A DNA stretch of 64,000 nt from Phymatolithon calcareum (taxonomy: Eukaryota > Rhodophyta > Florideophyceae > Hapalidiales). Shown here one piece after another: positions 11,159 to 20,690 of the stretch (the first letter of the stretch is position 1; each line of letters opens with the position of its first letter). The translations under genes were made by a program, and so were the position numbers. The notes beneath the pieces are model-generated. The model was not told the origin of the DNA. It searched no databases and saw only the letters and a program-made list of their open reading frames with translations. The DNA lies in the NCBI GenBank assembly GCA_977006965.1, contig OZ345380.1, positions 1,116,001 to 1,180,000 on the forward strand, in the 5' to 3' direction.

Positions 11159-11760
11159 ACCTCAACATTCTGCTTTACTCCCCCCCCCCCACCCCCATAA
11201 CATTCCCTTGGTCCAATGTTCATCTACTTCGATCCTCAGTATTAGGTGCGACCAATTCGAATTGCAATTCAGCTCGAAGAACCAATTTGGGTGGAATTGG
11301 GAAAAATTGCAATTAAATTGATAGCAATGGAATTGGCGCAACCCCTGGCCACAGTAAACACCCAACACTGATTTCCTCCAAAGGGGTGCTCGGTTGAATG
11401 TCAACCTTAGGCACCTTAAACGTGTTGTTCTTTATCCTATGTAAAGGATCCCTGGTAGCTTGCCTTCAATAGGAATCTTCATTGATCTGCCTTCTTCTTC
11501 CTTTTCCAATACCTTAATTGTTTCCTCTCTCCTCCTCTTCTTCGTGACAGATCCATCCTGGGCTTTCTGAAGGGCTTGTCGCAAGTCTTCATACATCTTG
11601 AGATATTCAATATCCTTCATTGCTTCCTTTACGTCCTCATCTCTTCCAAGATTTTAAGGCATGGCCGACGTTCCGTCTCCAGACGTAAATTTATTGTAGA
11701 GTGGGTGGAAAACCCGTAGAAGAGCTATGCCATGAGAGATCCTTAGCCATACTCAAATTT
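11159..11760. other. Intergenic with poly-C tract and possible LINE debris
   Basis: Contains a C-rich run around 11180. At 11653-11669 the words GATTTTAAGGCATGG echo the end of the LINE Cys/His motif at 9868-9882, so 11650-11760 may be a further decayed LINE end. A 62-codon Lys/Glu-rich frame on the - strand (11432-11620) is not recognised. Confidence 0.35.
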
Positions 11761-11775
11761 CTGATCAATGAGAAG

Positions 11776-11941
11776 AAGAAGAAAGATTGATTTTATTTAA
11801 AAGTTACAAACGCATCTGCTGACGCTTGGGGCAACTTTCCTCGTGTCAAGAGGCTTTGGCTGGCTTCTGTCGAATGAAGAGTTTCTTTCTTTTTGTTGGT
11901 GTAACATGATTCAGAGGGGTTCAAAAACCTACCTCTGGTCT
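11776..11941 (-). mobile_element. SINE-like retroposon, copy C, 5'-truncated, with target-site duplication
   Basis: Matches the 3' two-thirds of copies A and B. It is flanked by a 15-bp direct repeat, 11761-11775 (CTGATCAATGAGAAG) and 11942-11956, differing by one base. Truncation at the 5' side together with the duplication is what LINE-driven retroposition produces. Confidence 0.75.
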
Positions 11942-11956
11942 CTGATAAATGAGAAG

Positions 11957-12371
11957 CTGTTGAAGTTATCATAGTAAAATTACACGCTTAGAATGGTGCC
12001 GACTTCCCTCCAGTTGTGAATCTTGGTACCTTCTCAATGAATACACTGAATTACGTATTAGAATGTAAATGGGTTTGCAGTGGCACGAAGTACAATCGTT
12101 GGTGTGGAACTTGTATGATTCTTGACAAGGACGCAAGGGTCTAAAGCATATATTACGCGACTCTGAAAAAGGTACACATTTCACCCCCTTATCAATTATG
12201 ACCGATAAAGGGAAAGTTGGGATCTCTCTTCAATGGAGTGCATCTGCCAGTTCCCACTACAACAATACCCCAGACAGATAATCGATTCAGCAAGAATGTT
12301 CTGTCTATGAAAACGAGAGGTTAACGTGATGACAAGTGCGACTAACATCACCACGAAAATGCAGAATGCCC
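11957..12371. other. Intergenic, downstream of the AdoMetDC/ODC-like gene
   Basis: No gene seen. This stretch should include the 3' untranslated region of the - strand gene that ends at 12372. No poly(A) signal was pinned down. Confidence 0.45.
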
Positions 12372-14819
12372 CTATTCACAGCTCCCGTCGGAGAGGTGCG
12401 GGCTTGAAATGCAACTATCATGGCCAACAACGTAAATAGTATCAAACTTCTTCGCGAAGCCGTTGAACGAAGAAACGGCAGAAGCAGCATATGCTCCCAT
12501 ATCCCGAAACAGGAGCATATCTCCGATTTCAAGCTTCGGGAGCTCGCCCATCCAGATGCGGTCCAATGCATCACAGGTGGGACCGAACAAAGTGCTCGCA
12601 TACTGCTTCACAGGAACTGGTGTGACGGCACAGTCATCATCGCTACTGAGGACGCTCGTCTCACCGGCAAACGGGAACGGATCACACTGCACAGTCGAGC
12701 ATGCTTCGCTCTGCGCTCGCTTCGCAGTACGGTATACGACCTCGGGAGTTGGAACTCTGTTCTGTGCATCCTTCTGTGCGCTCCGCTCCATGATTACGAA
12801 ACTGAAAGCTCCATATACCCCGTCATTCAGGTAATAGCTGTACCGCTCCTCCTCTGTCACTGCCTTCCTGTCATTCCACTCTCGGTATTCCGACACTACG
12901 GGCTCGCTCCGCATACGCCGCCCTATCACGCGCACCAGCAGCGACGTACAGTGCCCAACGACCCATCGACCAGTGTCGAAGCAAATGTTTGGGAACTGTT
13001 GGCAAGTTGTCGTCAGCTCCTTGCTGCGTGATTCCACTCCGCTGTCACGACAACCGGGGAAAAGCTCACCCACCGAAATCATCATGTTTTCTACCGCTCG
13101 CGGAGGCAGCCTGTTCATCACTGCACGCAATGTGCTCAAGCCTTCATCCAAACTCACCTGTATCTTGTCTGCACCAAGGATGTACACATCCGGATCACAA
13201 TCAAGGGCAAGAGAATGAATATCTTTCTCGTAGGAAAGAATGTCCTCACATGTTTCCACTGTCTCATCAACAACTCCAATCGGTACACGCACCTCCACCG
13301 CAACATCGGCGTCCATTATGGCTCGACGCAAGGCCTCTCCCGGAGTGCTAAAGAGTGAAACAACGCCGACGTCGTGTAAACGGGAGATTACTCCCGGAGT
13401 GAGCAATGGTGAGGCAAACACGATTTTGTCCCGCTTGATACCAGCGTCGCGCAGGGCGTCGACTTCCGCAATAGACACCGCTTCAAACGACCACCCCATT
13501 AGCCCAAGCAACGCCAAGACGGCGGGATCGGAATTGCATCGAACAGCATAGCGCAATGAGAATTGGGGATGAAGAGCGTCTGCAACACTCATGGCCCGAC
13601 GGTGAAGCTCTCCGAGGTCAACGACAAACGTGGGACGTTCTATGTCGCGTTTGTGCGCGATAGCAGAGCGAGCGCGAATACGAACATCGTCCGACGGAAC
13701 GTAGTGGACGTTGTCGAAGCGCGACACTAGGCTATCGAGCACGGTGTCCCTCGCGCTGGTCGGTAAGGCGGTCGCCATCAAGGAAGGCTTAGCAGTGCCT
13801 GGATGTCGGCGACTATACGTCGCCACGGTTGCCCAGATGGAGCTCGTGGCCTGCACAAGAGCTGGATCTGAAGTGGAAGCAAATTGAGCAGCCAGCAGCT
13901 TCGAGAGCGTCAGCCAATGGACAGGGGCTTTTGGGTTTTGTCGAAGCCCCTGAGCATCTGCTGTACCAAGGTAGGCAACTGTGAAGCGACCAGGGCGAAA
14001 GACCTTGATTACGGCGGCGACAAGGGCTGCAAGATCTGGGGTGTCAACTGTAGTCTCAAATGACACATATGATGCATCTGGCTCCGGGCTGACATGGATA
14101 GTGTAGTACGCGTCGTCATTGATGGCATTGAGGGAGAACCCGCACGGCATGAAGTTGTAGGCGTCAATTTCAGATTCATTCTTCAATAGGGCGGCGATGC
14201 CGCTACGTACTGCAGTTTCCTTTACAGCTGGCTCGGTGCCACCACGCCTAAGGCTGTCATGATGAAGGTAGTGCGTCATAGCAGCCGGGTCTAGATCAAA
14301 CATGAAAATCTCAAGCGTTTGCGGGAGAGGCTGTGGCACTTGAGGGACAATTTGCGCGATGTAAACGTTCCAGTCAGCGGCGGCATTGGATGAGCCGAGC
14401 TGGAATGGGCGTCCCTGGAATTGCAGTATGCGGTCAAGATAGGCAACCTCATTTGTGTAACTGTCATGCGGAAATGGCTGACGGTCCGGGAAGCAGAACT
14501 GTACACGAGAGTACTGCACAGTCGCCGGAAAGAGGCCGATATTCGCCGCAACTTGCAGAAGTACAGGGAGAGCACGGAGCAGAGTGGTGGAACCACAAGT
14601 TTTGATCATGAATGTCGAATCGGATATGAAGAGGGAGGACTCAGAGAGCAGATAGGCGTCGACATGGATGTTGCGGGTGACTGATAGAACGGAGCAGGAT
14701 GCAGCGATGAGAATATTATTGAGATCTGTGGAGGAAATGGAACGAAGACCTGGAGACTTGGGCGTGAAGGCGATGAAAAGTTTCTTCTCCGGCCCCTCGA
14801 ATGGTAGAGTGGGGATCAT
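12372..14819 (-). CDS. SAMDC: S-adenosylmethionine decarboxylase proenzyme fused to an ornithine-decarboxylase-like pseudoenzyme domain
   Basis: One uninterrupted 815-residue frame. Residues 1-285 are eukaryotic AdoMetDC, which makes decarboxylated AdoMet for spermidine and spermine synthesis: substrate-side Glu8 and Glu11, the self-cleavage site LSES-S with pyruvoyl precursor Ser61, Cys75 in KTCG, and Ser229/His242 used in processing. The start matches the family N-terminus. Residues ~395-800 have the ODC fold: YAV-R-CN at 424-429, FPG at 587-589, DTGR at 615-618, NDGVYG at 665-670, GPTCD at 746-750 and Tyr777. The residue equivalent to the PLP Schiff-base Lys69 of human ODC is Arg427 (codon 13541-13539), the active-site His/Ser stretch reads ALDCDPD, the Gly-rich phosphate loop DIGGG reads SVGEL, and the catalytic Glu is Asp615. 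The AdoMetDC half therefore looks active and the ODC half looks catalytically dead. AdoMetDC-ODC fusions with active ODC are known from Plasmodium. Confidence 0.93.
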   Translation of the reverse strand: MIPTLPFEGPEKKLFIAFTPKSPGLRSISSTDLNNILIAASCSVLSVTRNIHVDAYLLSESSLFISDSTFMIKTCGSTTLLRALPVLLQVAANIGLFPATVQYSRVQFCFPDRQPFPHDSYTNEVAYLDRILQFQGRPFQLGSSNAAADWNVYIAQIVPQVPQPLPQTLEIFMFDLDPAAMTHYLHHDSLRRGGTEPAVKETAVRSGIAALLKNESEIDAYNFMPCGFSLNAINDDAYYTIHVSPEPDASYVSFETTVDTPDLAALVAAVIKVFRPGRFTVAYLGTADAQGLRQNPKAPVHWLTLSKLLAAQFASTSDPALVQATSSIWATVATYSRRHPGTAKPSLMATALPTSARDTVLDSLVSRFDNVHYVPSDDVRIRARSAIAHKRDIERPTFVVDLGELHRRAMSVADALHPQFSLRYAVRCNSDPAVLALLGLMGWSFEAVSIAEVDALRDAGIKRDKIVFASPLLTPGVISRLHDVGVVSLFSTPGEALRRAIMDADVAVEVRVPIGVVDETVETCEDILSYEKDIHSLALDCDPDVYILGADKIQVSLDEGLSTLRAVMNRLPPRAVENMMISVGELFPGCRDSGVESRSKELTTTCQQFPNICFDTGRWVVGHCTSLLVRVIGRRMRSEPVVSEYREWNDRKAVTEEERYSYYLNDGVYGAFSFVIMERSAQKDAQNRVPTPEVVYRTAKRAQSEACSTVQCDPFPFAGETSVLSSDDDCAVTPVPVKQYASTLFGPTCDALDRIWMGELPKLEIGDMLLFRDMGAYAASAVSSFNGFAKKFDTIYVVGHDSCISSPHLSDGSCE

Positions 14820-14820
14820 G

Positions 14821-14949
14821 TTATCCAGGTGTTCGCTCGCAATCGGAGAAATCGCAGGAGCACCACTTGGAGAAAACGACCCAGAAGGAAAGGTCGACGA
14901 AGGAGGAGCGCGGCGACGGGACTTGAAAGCGGATGTGCCCGCTACGCAT
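14821..14949 (-). promoter_or_regulatory. 42-codon upstream ORF ending one base before the AdoMetDC start codon
   Basis: The first ATG upstream of the main start on this strand is at 14949. It opens a 42-codon frame (first residues MRSGHIRFQV) whose TAA occupies 14823-14821. A single base (14820) then separates it from the main ATG at 14819. The main ATG has A at -3, the upstream one G at -3. AdoMetDC mRNAs of plants and mammals are controlled by polyamine-responsive uORFs. This peptide has no sequence relation to them that I can see, so the role is inferred from position. Confidence 0.55.
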
Positions 14950-16244
14950 CACAGCGGGCGGAGCAGAATTAGGATCGGCCGGGGCCGAAGCGGTGTTTGT
15001 GGACGAGGCCGAGACTCTCTCGGTTGGCGCGCTCTCAATTCTTCGAGGGTTGTTGAAGCTCGAACGGGACGTTAAGTAAATGAGGTCACTTTGGTATTGC
15101 CGGCTTTTACCCCAAATGGGCTATGATGACACGTGTGTCCGGCGAGGAAAATGAGAAGAAAAATAAGGCTCACAAGCCACGTATTTTGCTCGGGAGAGGG
15201 TAACCATCCAATTATAAAATGATGCTGAGCACCGCGGGTGCTCTGTGCGCATTGTACGCCTCACGCGGAGCGAACGTGTGCTGTACCATTCAGTTGAGAT
15301 ATAGACGGCCAGTTAAATTTCGTTCACGCCGCAAAGCCTGTGTTGGCACACGGGAGTCAACAGTCGGATTTGCGCTCTTTTTTGGAAGCTCCCAATGTGC
15401 ATCCTTAGTAACGAGGTACTTCGTCGTTTTAGATAAGCACTAGTTACGCCTTCGATGTCCATTAGATTATTTTGGTTGTCTGAGAGTCAGGGATCACTAC
15501 GGCAACAGCACGCAGAGCAGTTCAATGCTTTTCAAGAGAGGTAGGCCGAGCGAGGCTTGGGCGAAGAGCACAGAATTTGGCCCCTGGGGAACTATGATAC
15601 AGTAACGCAATCGGGAGATCAGATGTTCGAGGACTTTCATGCACGTTACAATTCAGGTCTGGTTTTGATCATTCCGTTTCCTTACAGTAACGTTTGTGAT
15701 TTATGGCACTGTACTGTAAATGTAAAGTCGTTAAGGTTTGCCCTTGGACATGTTCCAGTTGAATTAGGATCACCGATGCATCGCATCCCTCTTCAGACAA
15801 ATTTTTATCGACTCTAGAAAATCTGATCATCATGTTCTGATCCCTTGCATCAAGAATTGCCATGGATGGCAGTTTGTATTGTAGAGAATGCCACTGGAAA
15901 ACTGTACTCACTGTTCGCAGAAGTAACATCAACGAAAGCTCCAGTTCTTCCAAATTGCGGTTCATGTTTGCTGTGTTTCACTTCTGATTGAACGAATTAA
16001 CTTTTCCGTCTACATGCCATCAATGCAGATAAACGAACAAGGACGCAAAAAAAGTCATTTGTCTCCTCGCCAAGAGTGGCTCAGAAAAACAAGTACAGTA
16101 CCGGAAGCCGATTTCGTGGAAAACGGGTCCCATGATATGGGCAACGACAAACCGTCGTTTTTCAATCATCGATGTCTAATAGTTGCAGATACTCTGCGAA
16201 CAAAAGAACCACACCCCAACTATGGTATTCAAACGCGGGCCACG
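14950..16244. other. Intergenic between AdoMetDC/ODC-like gene and FANCD2
   Basis: No further gene is supported. A 98-codon - strand frame at 15669-15965 is unrecognised. The side near 15000-15220 should hold the promoter of the AdoMetDC gene. An AT-rich TATAAAA-like word at 15213-15219 was seen, but its strand and use are uncertain. Confidence 0.45.
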
Positions 16245-19200
16245 TCATCTTACATTTCGAAATGATACAACAACAGTGTTGCCCTTCACTTCCCCAACAG
16301 CCGTACTATGAAATCCTTCCATCATTTCTGGCTCCGCTTCCACAACTTCAGCCTCAATTGGTACGTACACCTTCCCCAGCCTAGCTCTCCATGCACGAAC
16401 CCCATCTCCAACCGCGACATCATCAAGCAACTGTACCTTTCCAACAGCCTTAGTTAGTGCAGCCGCGCTTCGTCTCGCAGCCTCAGCCTGTGCCTGTAGG
16501 CGAGGGATAGAATGGCGCGCACGGAGCACCGCTCTACGCATTCGGGCTTCCATTGCATTGGCCACAGATCGCGTCTTCAGCTGAGCAGCAAGTTTCGCCG
16601 CGTCGTCCGCGCCTTGCGAGAGTGCAACGCCCAATTGCTGCAGGTCGTGTACGACACCAGCTTCAAGATCCGGTACATTTGTGTTCGGAGCAGAATATTG
16701 CGTCACCAGAGAATCCACGGCCTGTCGACTGTGTCCCAATAGCATAGACAGTGCATGTGCAAACCGATGATCGAATTTTAGATGCACCAGGGCACCAACG
16801 ATTCCTCGCAATGTTCGTACAAACCATAGCGTGTGCGCCACGTTAGCCGCAGACAACGAAAAATCGTGACTACCCCGCACTTGCTGCAACCCGGTCTGTG
16901 CTACATTGAGCAAAAAATCTATAGTCGTCTGCGAATCGAACCGGGGCAGTTTCCCCTCTTTCCTGGTGTTACCACATTTGGGATCCGCCTTGTCTTCAAG
17001 ATCCCCTGACAGTCTCTCTGCCCATGCACAAGCCTCTCGCGCCGCATCTTCTGTACAGAGCCCATTAAAAATGGTGCAAAGCCTGTATAATGTCAAGAAA
17101 TTAGGATTGCTCGAAGAGCTGATGTCAATTGCGAGCCATGGTCCGCCGGAATACAATTCATCTTCAAAAACAGGCCCACATCCAGCACGCCGTCGCCTTG
17201 TCATCCATTCTTGACAGCTCTGCGAAAATACAAGCTTGAAGTCATCAGACACCCACAGCCTTCTCTCATCATATTCGTGAACAATTGAAGACGATTCAAG
17301 TGTTAGTTCCCGAAGCTTTCCGCTGTGCACGACACCGTGCTCCGCAAGAAGTGCGAGACAATCCAATGCAAGTACAGAACTTGCAACGTCAATGGATGTC
17401 TTATTAATCCAAGCAAGTACCTCGACGACACGGTAGTGTGCCTGTCTCTCGCTGCTGTCAGCATCGGCAGCGACCAAAGTCGGTGCAACGCAACTAGTCA
17501 CGTGCACAATCATTCTTCGACCAGTTGCCGTGACAAAGTCACTCACAGGACGACCTGGATTAATTCGCAGTAGTAGTGAACCGTGGCTCATCTTCACAAG
17601 TACGGGAACGTTTTGTAAGACATGCACAAAAACGCACAATGCCATACCAACGGCACTATTCAGGGCCTTCAAAGTGTCAACTTTCCCTAAACTTTGGAGA
17701 GTTCGCCTTTTCTGTGACGCAACCATCACGTTTGTAGCGGCGCGGTCAAGTAATAGTGCGGCAAACTCAGGGGAGTATAAAACTTCCGCGGATTCGACGT
17801 TACCACCAAATTTTGAGATGCTATCATTCATAATGCAGCCTGCAAACAGTCCTGGTGAACACAAATCGTCTTGTTGCAAGGGCAGCGGGCTCTCCCATTG
17901 GATATTCGCCATTTTCTGCTTTGTCCGAGTTCGCTTTGACCGTGGCTCTTCTTCTTCTTTTTCACTGTCAGAAGGCTCACCGTACAACAAAGCATCAAGG
18001 TCGGTTTCCATATCTCCTAGAGCTTCCAGGACAGTTGCAGCTTCTTCATCCCCGAGCTCTGGTAAATGCTGACTTCCTGATGGATTTTCAGACCGTGCCT
18101 CTTTCGACTTAGTACGCACTGCTTCACCTCCGGACGAGGCATAAGTTGGTCCTTGGATGATGCAGACGAGTCTTCGAAGAAGAAACTCCTCAATGCGTCC
18201 CAGTTCAGGGTCCCTTTCCCCTATGGCTAGACCACATTTTTGCAAGTTCTCTAACCCTTTTTCGTCAGGAACAGATACAAGGGCGGATATGATTGCAGAA
18301 AGCGTGAGCACCGGATATGCACTGTCAGAGGACTGTTCGTCAGAGTGATGAAGAAGATTGTCTTGGCGGCGTCTATTCGCCGAGAGCGTCTGCGCAAGGC
18401 GCAACTTCAACTTTTCTGGAATCTGTCTTCCGGAGCTAACCTTCATGTCGTCCATATGTTCTTCCTCTGAGTCACTGACTTCCAATTGCACCATTGGCGA
18501 GACTGATCCGCAGGCATCAAGACCTAAAGCCACGGCGTGCACCATGACGAGAAGCTCTGACATACGGTCAAGCAATGCCCACATGTGATCTTGGAAGGCC
18601 CCTTCAATGTCTCTGAAGTTGCCTTCATGTCGAAGCTGAAGAGCCTGCCAAGTTGGAGAAAACATAAGACAAGACACATTAACAACGCCAATCAATGCAG
18701 CAATGCTAGTCATGCAGCCTTCCAATGCTTCTTGATATTCGGCATCAATCATTGCTTGAACCTTAAGAACACTGTTTGAGACCGGAGGTTCAAAATTCCC
18801 ATCACCTCGGCCTCTATGCTCTCGATTCACCATGCCTTCGTCGGTTGCATCCGTTGTGATGCTCTGCGCTACCTCGTACAAAGGGAGACATACTGCCGGT
18901 ACGAGCACAGTAGCATTGACAACTAGTGAAGAAATAGGCTTAACCGGGGACAGTTCGTGCAGCTGGCGGCATATCAAAGCAAGTCCAGAACCAATTACGG
19001 CAGACACAGAGCCTGCCGGCTTGTCTTTAATCACAGCAATATCCACAGATATCGAGATCTTACTGCTTGCACGGATTGATTTCGCCTTTTTCGCATCTTG
19101 AATTTCATGGACGAAGTCGAGTTCGTTTAGCCCTTTGCCTCTCTCCATCCTTTCCCCAGTCTCATCGCGAACCGAAAAAAGGGCCTTAGGCACCTGGCGC

Positions 19201-20603
19201 TCCAGCCTTTGCATAAAGAGTGTCGCAGCTAGGTCGGCATCCACAGCGCCACGCAGGAGAGCATTACCAAGAACAAGAAGAAAGGTGGTTGCCAACTTGT
19301 CTGTAAGGACACTAGGAATAGCAGAATGCATAAGAGATACTATCTGTTTTACAACAGGCAGACTTCCCTTGCATGATGCAGCATACGCGAGATGGCATGC
19401 AATTATCTTATCTGATAGTGCCCCAAACACAAGCCCTTTACGCATCCTGAGAAAGATTTCATTCCAAACCGGACAGCTATTGTCCTCTGATGCCCCCGAA
19501 ACTCGAATCGAAGCATCGGTGCTCTCGCAATGCATCGCTAGTACAACAGCAACTTTCGGTACAGGGACCGGAGAGACAAAATTGACACGCACACCGGGTG
19601 TGATGAGAACAGATGAAACCATTCCGAGCAATATCGATTCCGCAACCTTTCGCACGTGCGTCGTCGACGCTGCTGCTCTGGCTAAGTCGGAAAGCACAAG
19701 ATTCACAGCACTGGGACACCACGCCAACAACCTGCGCACAAGCACGATGGCGGCACCAAGCTCAGTCTGGCGGACAACCTCCGGAAACGCATGTACAACA
19801 GCGTCCACAATGCCGACGACGCCCTGTGGCATTTCAGCGGCGATGCGACCAGCCATATTGACCTCTCTTTCCAGGGAGTCGATATCACTTGCGAGAAGCG
19901 CACCATTGCGAACGCAGGTACGAATACATTCTGTGATCTCAGAACCGATCGCATCAAATGCCGCTCGTGCGCGCTGCAAACAGACGATCCATGTAACCAA
20001 ATCTACTCCTGAAATGCCCCCATCACCAGCGACAGAGCGAAGAGCCTTTCCGACTGGCCCGCGCGCACGTGCCTTCTCCGCGATAACAATAGCCAGAAGT
20101 GCGCCGACATGTGGAGTGAGTTCGCGGCGGAGCGCAGCTCGAAGTGTGGCAACAGCCCAACGGGCAAGTGCAGGAGCACCCGCGCACCGAAGTAGAGCGC
20201 GAGCGACAACGGGAACATCATCGCCATCGACGGTGGTGAGTGCATATCGAAGTGTGGCGCGGGCGGCGTCCTCATGCGCACGAGTGAGCGGCATTTCTGC
20301 AAACGCGGCGAGAATTGGAACGAGCAAGCCGCGATCAGTGGGGAGAAGGTCACCGAAGGCGGTGACAGCCTGTGCGACATCGTCGGATGCGGCGGATATA
20401 AGGTCGGGCATATGCGGAATGGTGGCGGCCGGATGAACGACAAGAAGATCAAGAGCGGCGGCGGTCACGGAGGCGTGCGGAGCATCGGCACGCTGAGCCA
20501 CTGTGCGCAGAGCGCGAGCGGCATGTTCTGCATCTCCGCACTGGGCCTCCTCGAGCAAGCGGACGCACTCTGCTGGTGAGTACGATTCTTGCACGGACTG
20601 CAT
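16245..20603 (-). CDS. FANCD2: Fanconi anaemia group D2 protein (FANCD2)
   Basis: A single 1452-residue helical-repeat protein. FANCD2 pairs with FANCI, is clamped on DNA by monoubiquitination at interstrand cross-links and directs their repair in the nucleus. Diagnostic blocks: residues ~58-140 (LLVPILAAF followed by VPVVARALL) align with the human LTVPILDVL and LPVIIKFIL segment; ~265-330 align with the block before the acceptor site; and residues 388-399 read RKGLVFGALSDK, matching the human stretch that ends in acceptor Lys561 with exactly the same spacing, so Lys399 is the predicted ubiquitin site. Acidic low-complexity linkers lie around 855-885 and a basic KRTRTKQK near 890. FANCI has one more residue in this interval, which argues against FANCI. 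About 150 N-terminal residues of animal FANCD2 are absent, so an upstream exon is possible although an in-frame stop precedes this ATG. Confidence 0.85.
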   Translation of the reverse strand: MQSVQESYSPAECVRLLEEAQCGDAEHAARALRTVAQRADAPHASVTAAALDLLVVHPAATIPHMPDLISAASDDVAQAVTAFGDLLPTDRGLLVPILAAFAEMPLTRAHEDAARATLRYALTTVDGDDVPVVARALLRCAGAPALARWAVATLRAALRRELTPHVGALLAIVIAEKARARGPVGKALRSVAGDGGISGVDLVTWIVCLQRARAAFDAIGSEITECIRTCVRNGALLASDIDSLEREVNMAGRIAAEMPQGVVGIVDAVVHAFPEVVRQTELGAAIVLVRRLLAWCPSAVNLVLSDLARAAASTTHVRKVAESILLGMVSSVLITPGVRVNFVSPVPVPKVAVVLAMHCESTDASIRVSGASEDNSCPVWNEIFLRMRKGLVFGALSDKIIACHLAYAASCKGSLPVVKQIVSLMHSAIPSVLTDKLATTFLLVLGNALLRGAVDADLAATLFMQRLERQVPKALFSVRDETGERMERGKGLNELDFVHEIQDAKKAKSIRASSKISISVDIAVIKDKPAGSVSAVIGSGLALICRQLHELSPVKPISSLVVNATVLVPAVCLPLYEVAQSITTDATDEGMVNREHRGRGDGNFEPPVSNSVLKVQAMIDAEYQEALEGCMTSIAALIGVVNVSCLMFSPTWQALQLRHEGNFRDIEGAFQDHMWALLDRMSELLVMVHAVALGLDACGSVSPMVQLEVSDSEEEHMDDMKVSSGRQIPEKLKLRLAQTLSANRRRQDNLLHHSDEQSSDSAYPVLTLSAIISALVSVPDEKGLENLQKCGLAIGERDPELGRIEEFLLRRLVCIIQGPTYASSGGEAVRTKSKEARSENPSGSQHLPELGDEEAATVLEALGDMETDLDALLYGEPSDSEKEEEEPRSKRTRTKQKMANIQWESPLPLQQDDLCSPGLFAGCIMNDSISKFGGNVESAEVLYSPEFAALLLDRAATNVMVASQKRRTLQSLGKVDTLKALNSAVGMALCVFVHVLQNVPVLVKMSHGSLLLRINPGRPVSDFVTATGRRMIVHVTSCVAPTLVAADADSSERQAHYRVVEVLAWINKTSIDVASSVLALDCLALLAEHGVVHSGKLRELTLESSSIVHEYDERRLWVSDDFKLVFSQSCQEWMTRRRRAGCGPVFEDELYSGGPWLAIDISSSSNPNFLTLYRLCTIFNGLCTEDAAREACAWAERLSGDLEDKADPKCGNTRKEGKLPRFDSQTTIDFLLNVAQTGLQQVRGSHDFSLSAANVAHTLWFVRTLRGIVGALVHLKFDHRFAHALSMLLGHSRQAVDSLVTQYSAPNTNVPDLEAGVVHDLQQLGVALSQGADDAAKLAAQLKTRSVANAMEARMRRAVLRARHSIPRLQAQAEAARRSAAALTKAVGKVQLLDDVAVGDGVRAWRARLGKVYVPIEAEVVEAEPEMMEGFHSTAVGEVKGNTVVVSFRNVR

Positions 20604-20615
20604 TTCCCTGCTCGT

Positions 20616-20684
20616 TCAGGGTGAGGCATCCTGTGCTTGGCCTTCCACACCGAAGCAAAATGGAAAGGTATGCCATTCATCCAT
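20616..20684 (-). promoter_or_regulatory. Short upstream ORF of FANCD2
   Basis: An ATG at 20684 opens 22 codons ending with TGA at 20618-20616, in the same frame as FANCD2 and 12 bases before its ATG. It closes the possibility of a simple N-terminal extension. Whether it is transcribed depends on a start site that cannot be read here, because it lies only 6 bases from the E2F-like site. Confidence 0.4.
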
Positions 20685-20690
20685 GGCGAC

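Noticed and set aside
12420-13031. 203-codon + strand open frame
   Set aside because: It is the complement of the conserved ODC-like end of the - strand gene; no independent motif.
12372-13650. Active ornithine decarboxylase
   Set aside because: The PLP lysine, the Gly-rich loop and several catalytic residues are missing, so only an ODC-like fold is claimed.
19135-20436. 433-codon + strand open frame
   Set aside because: It lies antisense to FANCD2 and is Ala/Arg/Ser/Thr-rich with no motif, as expected of the complement of a GC-rich coding region.
16245-20603. FANCI instead of FANCD2
   Set aside because: The interval from the RK pair to the acceptor lysine has the FANCD2 length, and the N-terminal block aligns better with FANCD2; a profile search would settle it.
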